A stretch of DNA of 5,831 nucleotides from an uncultured Ruaniaceae bacterium. GTDB lineage: Bacteria > Actinomycetota > Actinomycetes > Actinomycetales > Beutenbergiaceae. Of this stretch, positions 1 to 5,831 are shown piece after piece. How positions within the stretch are numbered: position 1 is the stretch's first letter; every line of letters starts with the position of its first letter. A program made the translations under genes and the position numbers. The notes under the pieces are model-generated. The model had not been told where the DNA came from, ran no database searches, and was given only the letters and a program-made list of their open reading frames with translations. The DNA lies in NCBI GenBank assembly GCA_947251855.1, contig CAMXUZ010000345.1, positions 1-5,831 of the forward strand, in the 5' to 3' direction.

Positions 1-2994
1 AACTTCTATGAGTTCTGGCGCGAATACGAGGACATCGTCAAGCGTGCGCGGGCGAACAAACTCACCCTCGATGACTTCATGGGCACGACGATCACCCTGT
101 CCAACCCCGGAACCATCGGCACGGTCCACTCGGTTCCCCGCCTCATGGAGGGCCAGGGCACGATCATCGGCGTGGGGGCGATGGATTACCCCGCCGAGTT
201 CCAAGGGGCGTCGACCGACACCCTCGCGAAGATGGGGGTTCCGAAGGTCCTCACCCTCACCTCCACCTACGACCACCGGATCATCCAGGGGGCCCAGTCG
301 GGCGACTTCCTGCGGATCATCCACAACAAACTCCTCGGCAAGGACGGCTTCTACGACCGGATCTTCGCCGCGCTGCGGGTCCCCTACGAGCCCGTGCGGT
401 GGGTCGAGGACTTCTCCAGCGATCCGATCACCGAGCTCGGCAAACCGGCGCGGATCTCCGAACTCATCCACGCCTACCGTTCCCGCGGCCACCTCATCGC
501 CGATATCGACCCCCTCGCCTACCGCCAGCGCAAGCACCCCGACCTCGATGTCCAGAACCACCAGCTCAGCCTGTGGGACCTCGATCGGGATTTCCCCACC
601 GGCGGGTTCGGCGGCAAGGAACGGATGAAACTCCGCGACATCCTGGGCTTGCTACGCGATTCCTACTGCCGCACCATCGGCGCGGAGTACATGCACCTGC
701 ATGACGGCGCGCAGCGGCGTTGGCTGCAACGGCGCCTGGAGGCCGGGTGGGAGAAGCCGGCCCGGGAAGAGCAGCTGCAGATCCTGCACAAGCTCAACGA
801 GGCTGAAGCATTCGAGACCTTCCTCCAAACGAAGTTCGTCGGCCAGAAGCGGTTCTCCCTGGAAGGCAGCGAATCGGTCATCCCGCTGCTGGACAGGGTG
901 CTCATGCGGGCCGCGGAGGAGAACCTCGATGAGGTCGCCATCGGCATGGCCCACCGAGGCCGGCTCAACGTGCTCGCCAATATTGCCGGCAAGTCCTACG
1001 GTCAGATCTTCAACGAGTTCGAGGGCAATGAAGACCCCCGCTCGGTGCAGGGTTCGGGAGACGTGAAGTACCACCTCGGTACCGAGGGAACGTACACCTC
1101 CCCCGCCGGGGAGAAGACCAAGGTGTATCTCGCTGCCAACCCCTCGCACCTGGAAGCGGTCAACGGCGTGCTCGAAGGGATCGTGCGCGCCAAGCAGGAC
1201 CGACTCGACCTGGGCGGCGAAGGGTTCTCGGTGCTGCCCATCCTCATCCACGGCGATGCCGCGTTCATCGGTCAAGGCGTGGTGGCGGAGACGTTGAACC
1301 TCTCCCAGCTGCGCGGCTATCGCACCGGCGGCACCGTGCACGTCATCATCAACAACCAGATCGGGTTCACCACCGGCCCGGCCGCCTCACGCTCCACGAT
1401 GTACGCCACCGACGTGGCCAAAGGCATGCAGATGCCCGTCTTCCACGTCAACGGCGACGACCCCGAAGCGGTTGCCCACGTGGCGAAGCTCGCCTTCGAC
1501 TATCGCCAGGAATTCAACCGCGACGTCGTCATCGACCTCATCTCCTACCGTCGCCGCGGGCACAACGAGGGCGACGATCCTTCGATGACCCAGCCGGTGA
1601 TGTACTCCCTCATCGAGGACAAGCCCTCCGTGCGGACCCTGTACTCCGAGGCGCTCGTCGGGCGGGGGGACATCACCGAAGAGGAAGCCGCGGAAGCGCT
1701 CAAGCACTTCCAATCGGAGCTCGAGCGGATCTTCACCGGCTCGCGGACGGCCTCCGATGCGGAATCGGAATCCGTCGCGGGCCTCGAGGTCCCCGCCTCC
1801 CAGCAGGAAGATGCGGGCGTCATGGTCGGGTGGCAGACGGCGATCGACCCCGAAACCCTCGCCCACATCGGGGCGGCGCACGCGAACTCCCCCGAAGGCT
1901 TCACCGTCCACTCCAAGCTGCAGCAGCTCTTGGAGCGGCGTCAAAAGATGTCGCTGGAAGGCGGCATCGACTGGGGCTTCGGCGAGCGCGCCGCCTTCGG
2001 ATCCCTCCTCCTCGAAGGGGTGCCGGTGCGCCTGGCGGGCCAGGACTCCCGGCGTGGAACGTTCGTGCAACGGCACGCGACGTTCCACGATCACAATGAC
2101 GGCTCCGAGTGGACGCCGCTCATGCACCTGTCTCGGGACCAGGCGAAGTTCTGGGCATACGACTCCTCCCTGAGCGAGTACGCGGCCCTCGCCTTCGAGT
2201 ACGGCTACTCCGTTGAGCGCCCGGACGCGCTCGTGTTGTGGGAAGCCCAGTTCGGTGACTTCGTCAACGGCGCCCAGACGGTCATCGACGAATTCATCTC
2301 CTCCGCGGAGCAGAAGTGGGGCCAGCGCTCCTCAGTCGCGCTGCTCCTGCCGCACGGTTACGAAGGGCAGGGCCCCGACCACTCCTCCGGGCGCATCGAG
2401 CGGTTCTTGCAGCTGTGCGGGGAGAACAACATGATCGTTGCCCAACCCTCGACCCCGGCGAACCACTTCCACCTGCTGCGCCGCCAGGCCTACCAGCGCC
2501 CGCGGCGTCCGCTCATCGTGTTCAGCCCGAAGCAACTGCTGCGCCTACGTGCAGCGGCCTCTCAGGTCGAAGACTTCACCAGCGGAACCTTCCAACCGGT
2601 GATCGGCGACGCTGCTGCCGATCCGGCGCAGGTCACCCGCGTCATCCTGTGCTCCGGGCGGGTCTACTACGACCTGCTCTCCCAGCGCAGTAAGCAGGAC
2701 CGGCAGGATCTCGCCCTCGTGCGGATCGAGGAGCTCTACCCGCTTCCCGCCGAGGAGATCGCTGCGGAGATCGCCAAGTACAACGGCGCGGAACTCGTGT
2801 GGGTTCAGGACGAGCCGGAGAACCAGGGGCCGTGGGGCTACCTCGCGTTGAACCTTCCCGAACAGGTTCCCGCGGTTGCCGAACGCGGCATCCGTGTGGT
2901 CTCGCGGGACCCCTCGGCCGCCCCGTCCGCCGGCACGATGGCGCTGCACAAGCTCGAGCAGGAGGAATTGTTGACGAAGGCATTCGCTAAGTGA
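1..2994 (+). CDS. kgd: Multifunctional 2-oxoglutarate decarboxylase/dehydrogenase E1 with fused acyltransferase domain, 5'-partial
   Basis: Thiamine-diphosphate enzyme that decarboxylates 2-oxoglutarate at the TCA-cycle branch point. In Actinobacteria the E1 is fused to an E2-type acyltransferase domain and works with shared E2/E3 subunits of the pyruvate dehydrogenase complex (family knowledge). The frame is open from base 1, so the ATG at 79 is internal. Window residues 1-115 are the end of the acyltransferase domain, with the E2-type motif [10 protein letters not shown] (DHR at 91-93). A linker follows, then E1: AHRGRLNV (H318), the ThDP/metal region GDAAF (418-422) through NNQIGF (451-456), [14 protein letters not shown] (to H692), and [13 protein letters not shown] near 786-798. 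The family is about 1,200-1,270 residues, so roughly 230-270 N-terminal residues lie upstream. The C-terminus is intact and its TGA overlaps the next gene's GTG. In mycobacteria and corynebacteria the FHA protein GarA/OdhI inhibits this enzyme; no such gene is seen here. The frame is undamaged. Confidence 0.97.
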   Translation, partial: NFYEFWREYEDIVKRARANKLTLDDFMGTTITLSNPGTIGTVHSVPRLMEGQGTIIGVGAMDYPAEFQGASTDTLAKMGVPKVLTLTSTYDHRIIQGAQSGDFLRIIHNKLLGKDGFYDRIFAALRVPYEPVRWVEDFSSDPITELGKPARISELIHAYRSRGHLIADIDPLAYRQRKHPDLDVQNHQLSLWDLDRDFPTGGFGGKERMKLRDILGLLRDSYCRTIGAEYMHLHDGAQRRWLQRRLEAGWEKPAREEQLQILHKLNEAEAFETFLQTKFVGQKRFSLEGSESVIPLLDRVLMRAAEENLDEVAIGMAHRGRLNVLANIAGKSYGQIFNEFEGNEDPRSVQGSGDVKYHLGTEGTYTSPAGEKTKVYLAANPSHLEAVNGVLEGIVRAKQDRLDLGGEGFSVLPILIHGDAAFIGQGVVAETLNLSQLRGYRTGGTVHVIINNQIGFTTGPAASRSTMYATDVAKGMQMPVFHVNGDDPEAVAHVAKLAFDYRQEFNRDVVIDLISYRRRGHNEGDDPSMTQPVMYSLIEDKPSVRTLYSEALVGRGDITEEEAAEALKHFQSELERIFTGSRTASDAESESVAGLEVPASQQEDAGVMVGWQTAIDPETLAHIGAAHANSPEGFTVHSKLQQLLERRQKMSLEGGIDWGFGERAAFGSLLLEGVPVRLAGQDSRRGTFVQRHATFHDHNDGSEWTPLMHLSRDQAKFWAYDSSLSEYAALAFEYGYSVERPDALVLWEAQFGDFVNGAQTVIDEFISSAEQKWGQRSSVALLLPHGYEGQGPDHSSGRIERFLQLCGENNMIVAQPSTPANHFHLLRRQAYQRPRRPLIVFSPKQLLRLRAAASQVEDFTSGTFQPVIGDAAADPAQVTRVILCSGRVYYDLLSQRSKQDRQDLALVRIEELYPLPAEEIAAEIAKYNGAELVWVQDEPENQGPWGYLALNLPEQVPAVAERGIRVVSRDPSAAPSAGTMALHKLEQEELLTKAFAK

Positions 2995-3563
2995 CTCTCT
3001 GCGTCATCGGAGATGAGCTCGTCGCGGGTATCGGCGATGCCCGCGGCATGGGCTGGGTGGGTCGCGTCGTCGCCCGCACGGCCGAGCCTCCCCCTGCTTA
3101 CACCCTCGCCGTGCCACAGGAGACGACGACGGAGCTCGGGGCGCGTTGGGCGGGCGAGTGCCGGCTCCGTTTCTCCGGCGAGGGCGACCTCCTCGTCGTC
3201 GCGCTGGGCGCCCACGACCTCGTCGAAGGGGTTTCGCTCGCGCGCAGCCGCCTCAACCTCGCGAACATCCTCGACGACGCGGGCAACTCCTCCGTTTCGA
3301 CGTTCGTCGTCGGCCCCCCGCCGCGTTCCGATCTCGACCCAGCGGCCCAGGAGGAGCTCTCTGCCGCGTTCGCCGATGTCTGCGGGCGCCGCCGGATCCC
3401 GTACGCGGAGACCTTCGAGCCGCTGCGCAATCATGAGCAGTGGCATTCGGATATCACCGCGGGCAACGGCGTGCTACCGGGTCAGGCCGGTTACGGGCTG
3501 CTCGCCTGGCTCGTATTGCACAATGGCTGGCACGACTGGGTCGGGCTCGGACCGCGCGAATAG
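2991..3563 (+). CDS. SGNH/GDSL-hydrolase-fold protein with substituted catalytic positions
   Basis: A 190-residue protein without a signal peptide, so probably cytoplasmic. It resembles SGNH/GDSL esterases: block I is [12 protein letters not shown] (residues 5-16), block III is LGAHD (72-76), and the C-terminal block is [17 protein letters not shown] (159-175). In active members block I is GDS, block III is GxND and the last block is DxxHP. Here the nucleophile position is Glu9, the block III Asn is His75, and the last block reads N159-x-x-L162-P, so the usual Ser, Asp and His all look replaced. That suggests a non-catalytic protein or different chemistry; this is inference from motif alignment by eye. 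GTG is chosen as start because it overlaps the kgd stop (GTGA), with GAAGG at 2976-2980 as a plausible ribosome site; this implies translational coupling to kgd. Substrate and role are unknown. The fold is fairly secure, the function is not. Confidence 0.88.
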   Translation: MTLCVIGDELVAGIGDARGMGWVGRVVARTAEPPPAYTLAVPQETTTELGARWAGECRLRFSGEGDLLVVALGAHDLVEGVSLARSRLNLANILDDAGNSSVSTFVVGPPPRSDLDPAAQEELSAAFADVCGRRRIPYAETFEPLRNHEQWHSDITAGNGVLPGQAGYGLLAWLVLHNGWHDWVGLGPRE

Positions 3564-3564
3564 C

Positions 3565-4563
3565 TCAGCTCCGCACAAGGACGGCCTTGCCGATGACCTC
3601 TCCGGAGTCGAATTCTTCGAACGCGCGGCGGACCTCAGCATCGGAATCAAAGTCGAACTCCGCGTGGATCCTCGGCCGAAGCGCGGCGGCGAGGAGGAAG
3701 TCAACGAGCCTTTGGAGTTGCGAGCGGGTCCCCATGGTCGTCCCCACGATCCGCAGGTTCCGAAAGAACACCCGCGCCAGATCCGCGCTCGGATCCGGCC
3801 CCGTCGTCGCACCCGCTACGGCGACGACACCGCCCGGTTTGAGGCTCCTCAGCGAGTGCCCCCACGTCGCTGCTCCCACGGTCTCGATCACCGCATCCAC
3901 CGGGCGGATTCGCTCACCGCTGAGGACGACCTCGTGGGCACCGACGTCGCGGGCATGGGCAAAGTTCTGTTCCGACCGGCTCGTCACAGTCACGTGCGCG
4001 CCCGCGGCGCGTGCGAGCATCGTCGCCGCGGTCGCTACCCCACCGGTTGCTCCTTGGATGAGTACCCGCTGGCCCGCTTCGAGGTTGGCCGAGGCGAACA
4101 GAAGGTTGTAGGCGGTGAGGTAGGCGGTCGGCAGGCACGCCGCTTCGGCGAAGGTGAGCTCGCCTGGCTTGTCCACAAGGTTCCGTGCGGGCACCCAGAT
4201 CTCTTCGGCGAACGTCCCGGGGTACTTCTCCGAAAGGAGTGTCCGATCGGGATCAAGGGTCTCGGGCCCCGCCCACGTGGGTGAGGAGATCACCGAGTGC
4301 ACGATGACGTCCCGGCCGTCCTCGGTGGTCCCCGCCGCGTCCGTGCCGAGCACCATCGGCAGCGCCGACTCGGGAAGACCGACTCCCCGCAGGCTCCATA
4401 GGTCGTGGTGATTCAACGATGCTGCCCGCAGGCGCACCCGCACCCACGCCGTGGGATCGGGGTCCGCGGCCGCCTGCGCGGCAGGGTACCTGGGGGAAAG
4501 GTCTCCGACTTTGAGACCCTCGAGGTCGCTGGAGGAGAAGGAATCGACATAGATGCACCGCAT
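3565..4563 (-). CDS. Zinc-independent medium-chain dehydrogenase/reductase (quinone oxidoreductase-like)
   Basis: A 332-residue, full-length MDR-superfamily oxidoreductase, probably a cytoplasmic NAD(P)H-dependent reductase of quinones, enones or aldehydes; the substrate cannot be read from sequence. The N-terminal GroES-like domain has NHHDLW (51-56) and GTDAAG (73-78). The Rossmann domain has the dinucleotide loop GATGGVATAA (161-170), followed by TSRSEQN (184-190), where the Ser/Arg after the second strand favours NADP(H) (inference). GTDAAG stands where zinc alcohol dehydrogenases carry GHExxG, and only two cysteines exist (C3, C143), so neither the catalytic nor the structural zinc site is present, although such proteins are often labelled 'zinc-binding dehydrogenase'. 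The ATG is followed directly by the conserved first strand. It is preceded by AGGGTGG, which could serve as a weak ribosome site or overlap a -10 for leaderless transcription. It is convergent with the SGNH-like gene, stop codons one base apart. Confidence 0.92.
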   Translation of the reverse strand: MRCIYVDSFSSSDLEGLKVGDLSPRYPAAQAAADPDPTAWVRVRLRAASLNHHDLWSLRGVGLPESALPMVLGTDAAGTTEDGRDVIVHSVISSPTWAGPETLDPDRTLLSEKYPGTFAEEIWVPARNLVDKPGELTFAEAACLPTAYLTAYNLLFASANLEAGQRVLIQGATGGVATAATMLARAAGAHVTVTSRSEQNFAHARDVGAHEVVLSGERIRPVDAVIETVGAATWGHSLRSLKPGGVVAVAGATTGPDPSADLARVFFRNLRIVGTTMGTRSQLQRLVDFLLAAALRPRIHAEFDFDSDAEVRRAFEEFDSGEVIGKAVLVRS

Positions 4564-4575
4564 CTGCCCACCCTA
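4563..4575 (-). promoter_or_regulatory. Possible -10 element and leaderless start of the MDR gene
   Basis: On the minus strand TAGGGT (4575 to 4570) fits the actinobacterial -10 pattern TANNNT and ends six bases before the A of the ATG at 4563. That is the spacing expected for transcription starting at the start codon itself. The overlapping AGGGTGG could instead be a weak Shine-Dalgarno. No good -35 is visible. This is inference from spacing only. Confidence 0.3.
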
Positions 4576-4598
4576 GGCGCATTTCCCGGATTCCGCTC

Positions 4599-4615
4599 GT
4601 GGCCAGATCTGCCAC
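4599..4615. promoter_or_regulatory. Inverted repeat GTGGC-N7-GCCAC in the divergent intergenic region (possible operator)
   Basis: Perfect five-base arms, GTGGC at 4599-4603 and GCCAC at 4611-4615, flank a seven-base spacer CAGATCT. The element lies between the divergent MDR and bL37 genes, about 36 bases upstream of the MDR ATG and 49 upstream of the bL37 GTG. This is where an operator acting on either promoter would sit. Arms this short can occur by chance in GC-rich DNA, and no regulator is encoded nearby. Confidence 0.25.
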
Positions 4616-4639
4616 TGCTTGTGCAATATGTGCGACAAT
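4609..4639 (+). promoter_or_regulatory. Tentative promoter of the bL37 gene
   Basis: TGCGACAAT at 4631-4639 resembles an extended -10 (TGn followed by GACAAT). The best -35-like hexamer, CTGCCA at 4609-4614, is 19 bases upstream and weak. A start near 4646 would give a short leader of about 20 bases carrying the ribosome site. The call rests on position and weak matches only. Confidence 0.28.
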
Positions 4640-4651
4640 TGGAGGCGAGTC

Positions 4652-4660
4652 AGAAGGAGG
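4652..4660 (+). promoter_or_regulatory. Strong Shine-Dalgarno for the bL37 gene
   Basis: AGAAGGAGG is almost fully complementary to the 3' end of 16S rRNA and is separated from the GTG at 4665 by four bases (CACC). It fixes GTG as the start of the 24-codon gene and is a main reason to accept so short a gene. It suggests high translation, as expected for a ribosomal protein. Confidence 0.85.
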
Positions 4661-4664
4661 CACC

Positions 4665-4739
4665 GTGAGCAAACGTGCACGTAAACGCAAAGCCCGTCGC
4701 AAGAACCCTGCGAACCGCGGCAAGCGTCCAAACGCCTAA
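4665..4739 (+). CDS. 50S ribosomal protein bL37 (24-residue basic mini-protein)
   Basis: GTG-initiated 24-codon gene ending in TAA. The product begins MSKRARKRKARR and ends NRGKRPNA; about half its residues are Lys or Arg and none is acidic. This matches the very short actinobacterial large-subunit protein bL37, found in mycobacterial ribosome structures, whose conserved features are a basic N-terminus starting (A/S)KR and a C-terminal N-x-GKRPN motif; I identify it from memory of that family. It would bind 23S rRNA and needs no folded domain. Support from context: a near-perfect Shine-Dalgarno four bases upstream, a hairpin terminator starting 13 bases after the stop, and no larger gene on either strand that explains the segment. 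It appears to be a single-gene transcription unit, divergent from the MDR gene. Automatic callers with a 30-codon or greater cutoff would miss it. Confidence 0.85.
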   Translation: MSKRARKRKARRKNPANRGKRPNA

Positions 4740-4751
4740 TCAACGCAGCTC

Positions 4752-4780
4752 ACCCACCGCCATTGTGGCGGTGGGTTTGT
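4752..4780 (+). terminator. Rho-independent terminator after bL37
   Basis: A perfect 11-base-pair stem, ACCCACCGCCA (4752-4762) and TGGCGGTGGGT (4766-4776), closes a three-base loop TTG. It is followed by TTTGT and then GCTT. The stem is long and GC-rich; the T tract is short and interrupted, as is common in Actinobacteria. Its position just after the bL37 stop fits termination of that transcript and insulates the M23 gene. Confidence 0.82.
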
Positions 4781-4810
4781 GCTTACCAAACTGTTTCCTT
4801 CATTCCCTCG

Positions 4811-4837
4811 CTGAAGTTCACGTTCTTGAAGTAGAAT
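4811..4837 (+). promoter_or_regulatory. Probable promoter of the M23 peptidase gene
   Basis: TAGAAT at 4832-4837 matches TATAAT at five of six positions and lies in the locally AT-richer stretch after the terminator. A start near 4844 would leave an 18-base leader containing the ribosome site at 4851. The -35 is poor: CTGAAG at 4811-4816 with a 15-base spacer is the best candidate, so an activator may be needed (inference). Confidence 0.42.
4812..4832 (+). repeat. Short direct repeat TGAAGT, 15-base period
   Basis: TGAAGT occurs at 4812-4817 and again at 4827-4832, immediately upstream of and touching the putative -10 of the M23 gene. The intervening bases include TTCA (4817-4820), which can also pair with TGAA (4827-4830). 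It may be a regulator site or chance. Confidence 0.25.
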
Positions 4838-4850
4838 CTCAATCCTTGCC

Positions 4851-4858
4851 AAGGAGGT
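4851..4858 (+). promoter_or_regulatory. Shine-Dalgarno deciding the M23 peptidase start
   Basis: AAGGAGGT is a full-strength ribosome site ending three bases before the ATG at 4862. The spacing is short but workable. It supports ATG 4862, which supplies the basic n-region of the signal sequence, over the in-frame GTG at 4913. Confidence 0.7.
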
Positions 4859-4861
4859 GGA

Positions 4862-5831
4862 ATGGGGCCAGAACGTCACGGCCGCTGGCGCGCTTTCATA
4901 CGTCATGGCGCTGTGCTCCTCAGCGCAGGTGCCCTCGTTGCAGCACTCAACATCGCAGGGGTGGGATCGCCGCAACCGGCGTTCACCTCCATCGAGGAGT
5001 CGAACCGAAGCTCCGCTGCTTCCCGCTCCCAGCCGGATCGACTCGAGGTGCAGCCTGGGATCACCGTCGGCGACGATGCCGACCCATTCGTCGACCTAGC
5101 CACCGGCCAGGCCGAGCTCACTGACCCGGGCGACGGCCCCGTATGCATCTCTTCCCCGCTCCCACCGGGAGTGTTTCGGATCAGTTCCAACTATGGAATG
5201 CGGACCCACCCGATCACGGGAAGTGGCGGCCTGCATGCAGGGGTTGATCTTGCAGCACCGATGAGCACGCCCATTCACGCGGTCGCGAACGGAACCGTGA
5301 GCTACGCCGGGCCCGGACGGGCGGGACGTTCCTCCGAACTCGTCATCATCGACCACGAGGTCGATGGGGTCGAGTTCTCCTCCTGGTATGTGCACATGTA
5401 TCCCGACGGCGTGTTCGTTGAGGCCGACCAGGAGGTTCGCGCGGGCGAGATCATCGCGGAGGTGGGCACGAACGGTAATTCCACCGGGCCCCACCTACAC
5501 CTGGAGATCCACACCCAGCCCGGAGTCGTCCCGGGTAAAGGCACATCACTCGGGCGGCTGATCTTCGGGGCGGCGACGCCCCCGGCCGAGCCGACGCCGG
5601 AGGATACGAAGACTCCTGACCCGGACGAGCCCGACCCGTCCGAGTCCGAATCCCCTGAGCCGGACGAGGGAGAGACCGAAGCCCCGGACCCGTCCGAAAC
5701 GCCGTCGCCGGAAGACTCCCCCGAGCCGGAAGAGGATGCAGAAACCGACGAGGAAACTCCGGAGCCTGAAGAGACCACACCGAAGCCCGACATCGAGATC
5801 GAAGAGGATGACGACGAGGGCAAGAACGATC
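4862..5831 (+). CDS. Exported M23-family metallopeptidase with acidic proline-rich tail, 3'-partial
   Basis: Zinc endopeptidase of the LytM/lysostaphin type, expected to cut peptidoglycan cross-bridges or stem peptides outside the membrane. The frame is open for 323 codons to the window end. Residues 1-15 are basic (GPERHGRWRAFIRHG) and 16-35 hydrophobic (AVLLSAGALVAALNIAGVG): a signal peptide or N-terminal anchor. A linker of about 60 residues follows. The M23 core starts near residue 104, with SNYGMRTHPITG (109-120), HAGVD supplying zinc ligands H125 and D129, WYVH (H178), and GPHLHLEIH (H211, zinc ligand H213). All expected catalytic residues are present, so it should be active. From residue 238 the chain becomes an acidic, proline-rich, low-complexity tail of at least 86 residues with about 44% Asp/Glu, three Lys and no Arg. 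Its true end is outside the window. It has its own promoter-like sequence and a strong ribosome site after the bL37 terminator. Confidence 0.92.
   Translation, partial: MGPERHGRWRAFIRHGAVLLSAGALVAALNIAGVGSPQPAFTSIEESNRSSAASRSQPDRLEVQPGITVGDDADPFVDLATGQAELTDPGDGPVCISSPLPPGVFRISSNYGMRTHPITGSGGLHAGVDLAAPMSTPIHAVANGTVSYAGPGRAGRSSELVIIDHEVDGVEFSSWYVHMYPDGVFVEADQEVRAGEIIAEVGTNGNSTGPHLHLEIHTQPGVVPGKGTSLGRLIFGAATPPAEPTPEDTKTPDPDEPDPSESESPEPDEGETEAPDPSETPSPEDSPEPEEDAETDEETPEPEETTPKPDIEIEEDDDEGKND

Noticed and set aside
652..1341. 229-codon reverse-strand open frame inside kgd
   Set aside because: It lies antisense to conserved E1 coding sequence, reads His/Arg/Val-rich with no recognisable domain, and is explained by GC-rich third positions of kgd.
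1387..2127. 246-codon reverse-strand open frame inside kgd
   Set aside because: Same explanation: a long antisense shadow of a high-GC gene, with no family motif and no ribosome site that I can support.
79..2994. ATG at 79 as the start of kgd
   Set aside because: The frame is open to base 1 and codons 1-26 ([13 protein letters not shown] onward) encode typical acyltransferase-domain sequence, so the gene begins upstream of the window.
3576..3589. CAAGG-ACGG-CCTTG hairpin just after the SGNH-like gene as a terminator
   Set aside because: The stem is only five base pairs, there is no T tract on either strand, and it lies in the MDR coding sequence.
3013..4284. 423-codon forward open frame spanning the SGNH-like and MDR genes
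   Set aside because: It crosses two well-supported genes in another frame, is Arg/Ser/Pro-rich and shows no domain.
4253..4723. 156-codon reverse-strand open frame covering the divergent intergenic region and bL37
   Set aside because: It overlaps the MDR gene in another frame, opposes bL37, and has no recognisable motif; the MDR frame explains the conserved protein here.
4675..5124. 149-codon forward open frame across bL37, the terminator and the start of the M23 gene
   Set aside because: It runs through a hairpin terminator and out of frame with both supported genes, and has no ribosome site of its own.
5302..5823. Ser/Gly-rich reverse-strand open frame
   Set aside because: It is the complement of the Asp/Glu/Pro codons of the M23 tail; its low-complexity composition is a by-product of that codon usage.
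1..5831. Mobile element, CRISPR, tRNA/rRNA or phage/defence system
   Set aside because: I found no transposase or integrase, terminal repeats, spaced repeat array, cloverleaf or rRNA-like sequence; all long stretches are accounted for by the five genes and two short intergenic regions.

Overview
The window suggests a high-GC Gram-positive bacterium (Actinomycetota), probably in or near the order Micrococcales. The genus cannot be fixed from the sequence alone. The evidence is strong G/C bias at third codon positions, an actinobacterial-type fused 2-oxoglutarate decarboxylase/dehydrogenase (E2-like acyltransferase joined to E1), and a 24-codon gene for a bL37-type ribosomal protein, a family known from Actinobacteria.

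Layout. Positions 1-2994 (+) hold the C-terminal ~997 codons of kgd (odhA/sucA-like), whose 5' end lies outside the window. Overlapping it by 4 bases (GTGA) is a 190-codon SGNH/GDSL-fold gene (2991-3563, +) in which the positions of the catalytic Ser, Asp and His all appear substituted. A zinc-independent medium-chain dehydrogenase/reductase gene (3565-4563, -) faces this pair, with one base between the two stop codons. A 101-base divergent intergenic region separates it from the bL37 mini-gene (4665-4739, +), which has a near-perfect Shine-Dalgarno and is followed by a clear hairpin terminator. The last gene (4862-end, +) encodes an exported or membrane-anchored M23 metallopeptidase with a long acidic, proline-rich tail that runs off the window. 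Most callers would miss its reading frame because it has no stop here.

How the genes relate. kgd and the SGNH-like gene look like a translationally coupled pair in central carbon metabolism plus an unknown accessory role. The reductase gene is separately transcribed toward them. bL37 (ribosome) and the M23 enzyme (cell-wall remodelling) appear to be independent units, each with its own ribosome binding site and separated by a terminator.

Overall this is a mostly ordinary housekeeping region. I see no mobile element, CRISPR array, tRNA, rRNA or defence system, and no convincing new multi-gene system. The most worthwhile points are the apparently triad-less SGNH protein coupled to kgd, the tiny ribosomal protein gene, the acidic tail of the M23 protein, and small regulatory structures in the two intergenic regions.
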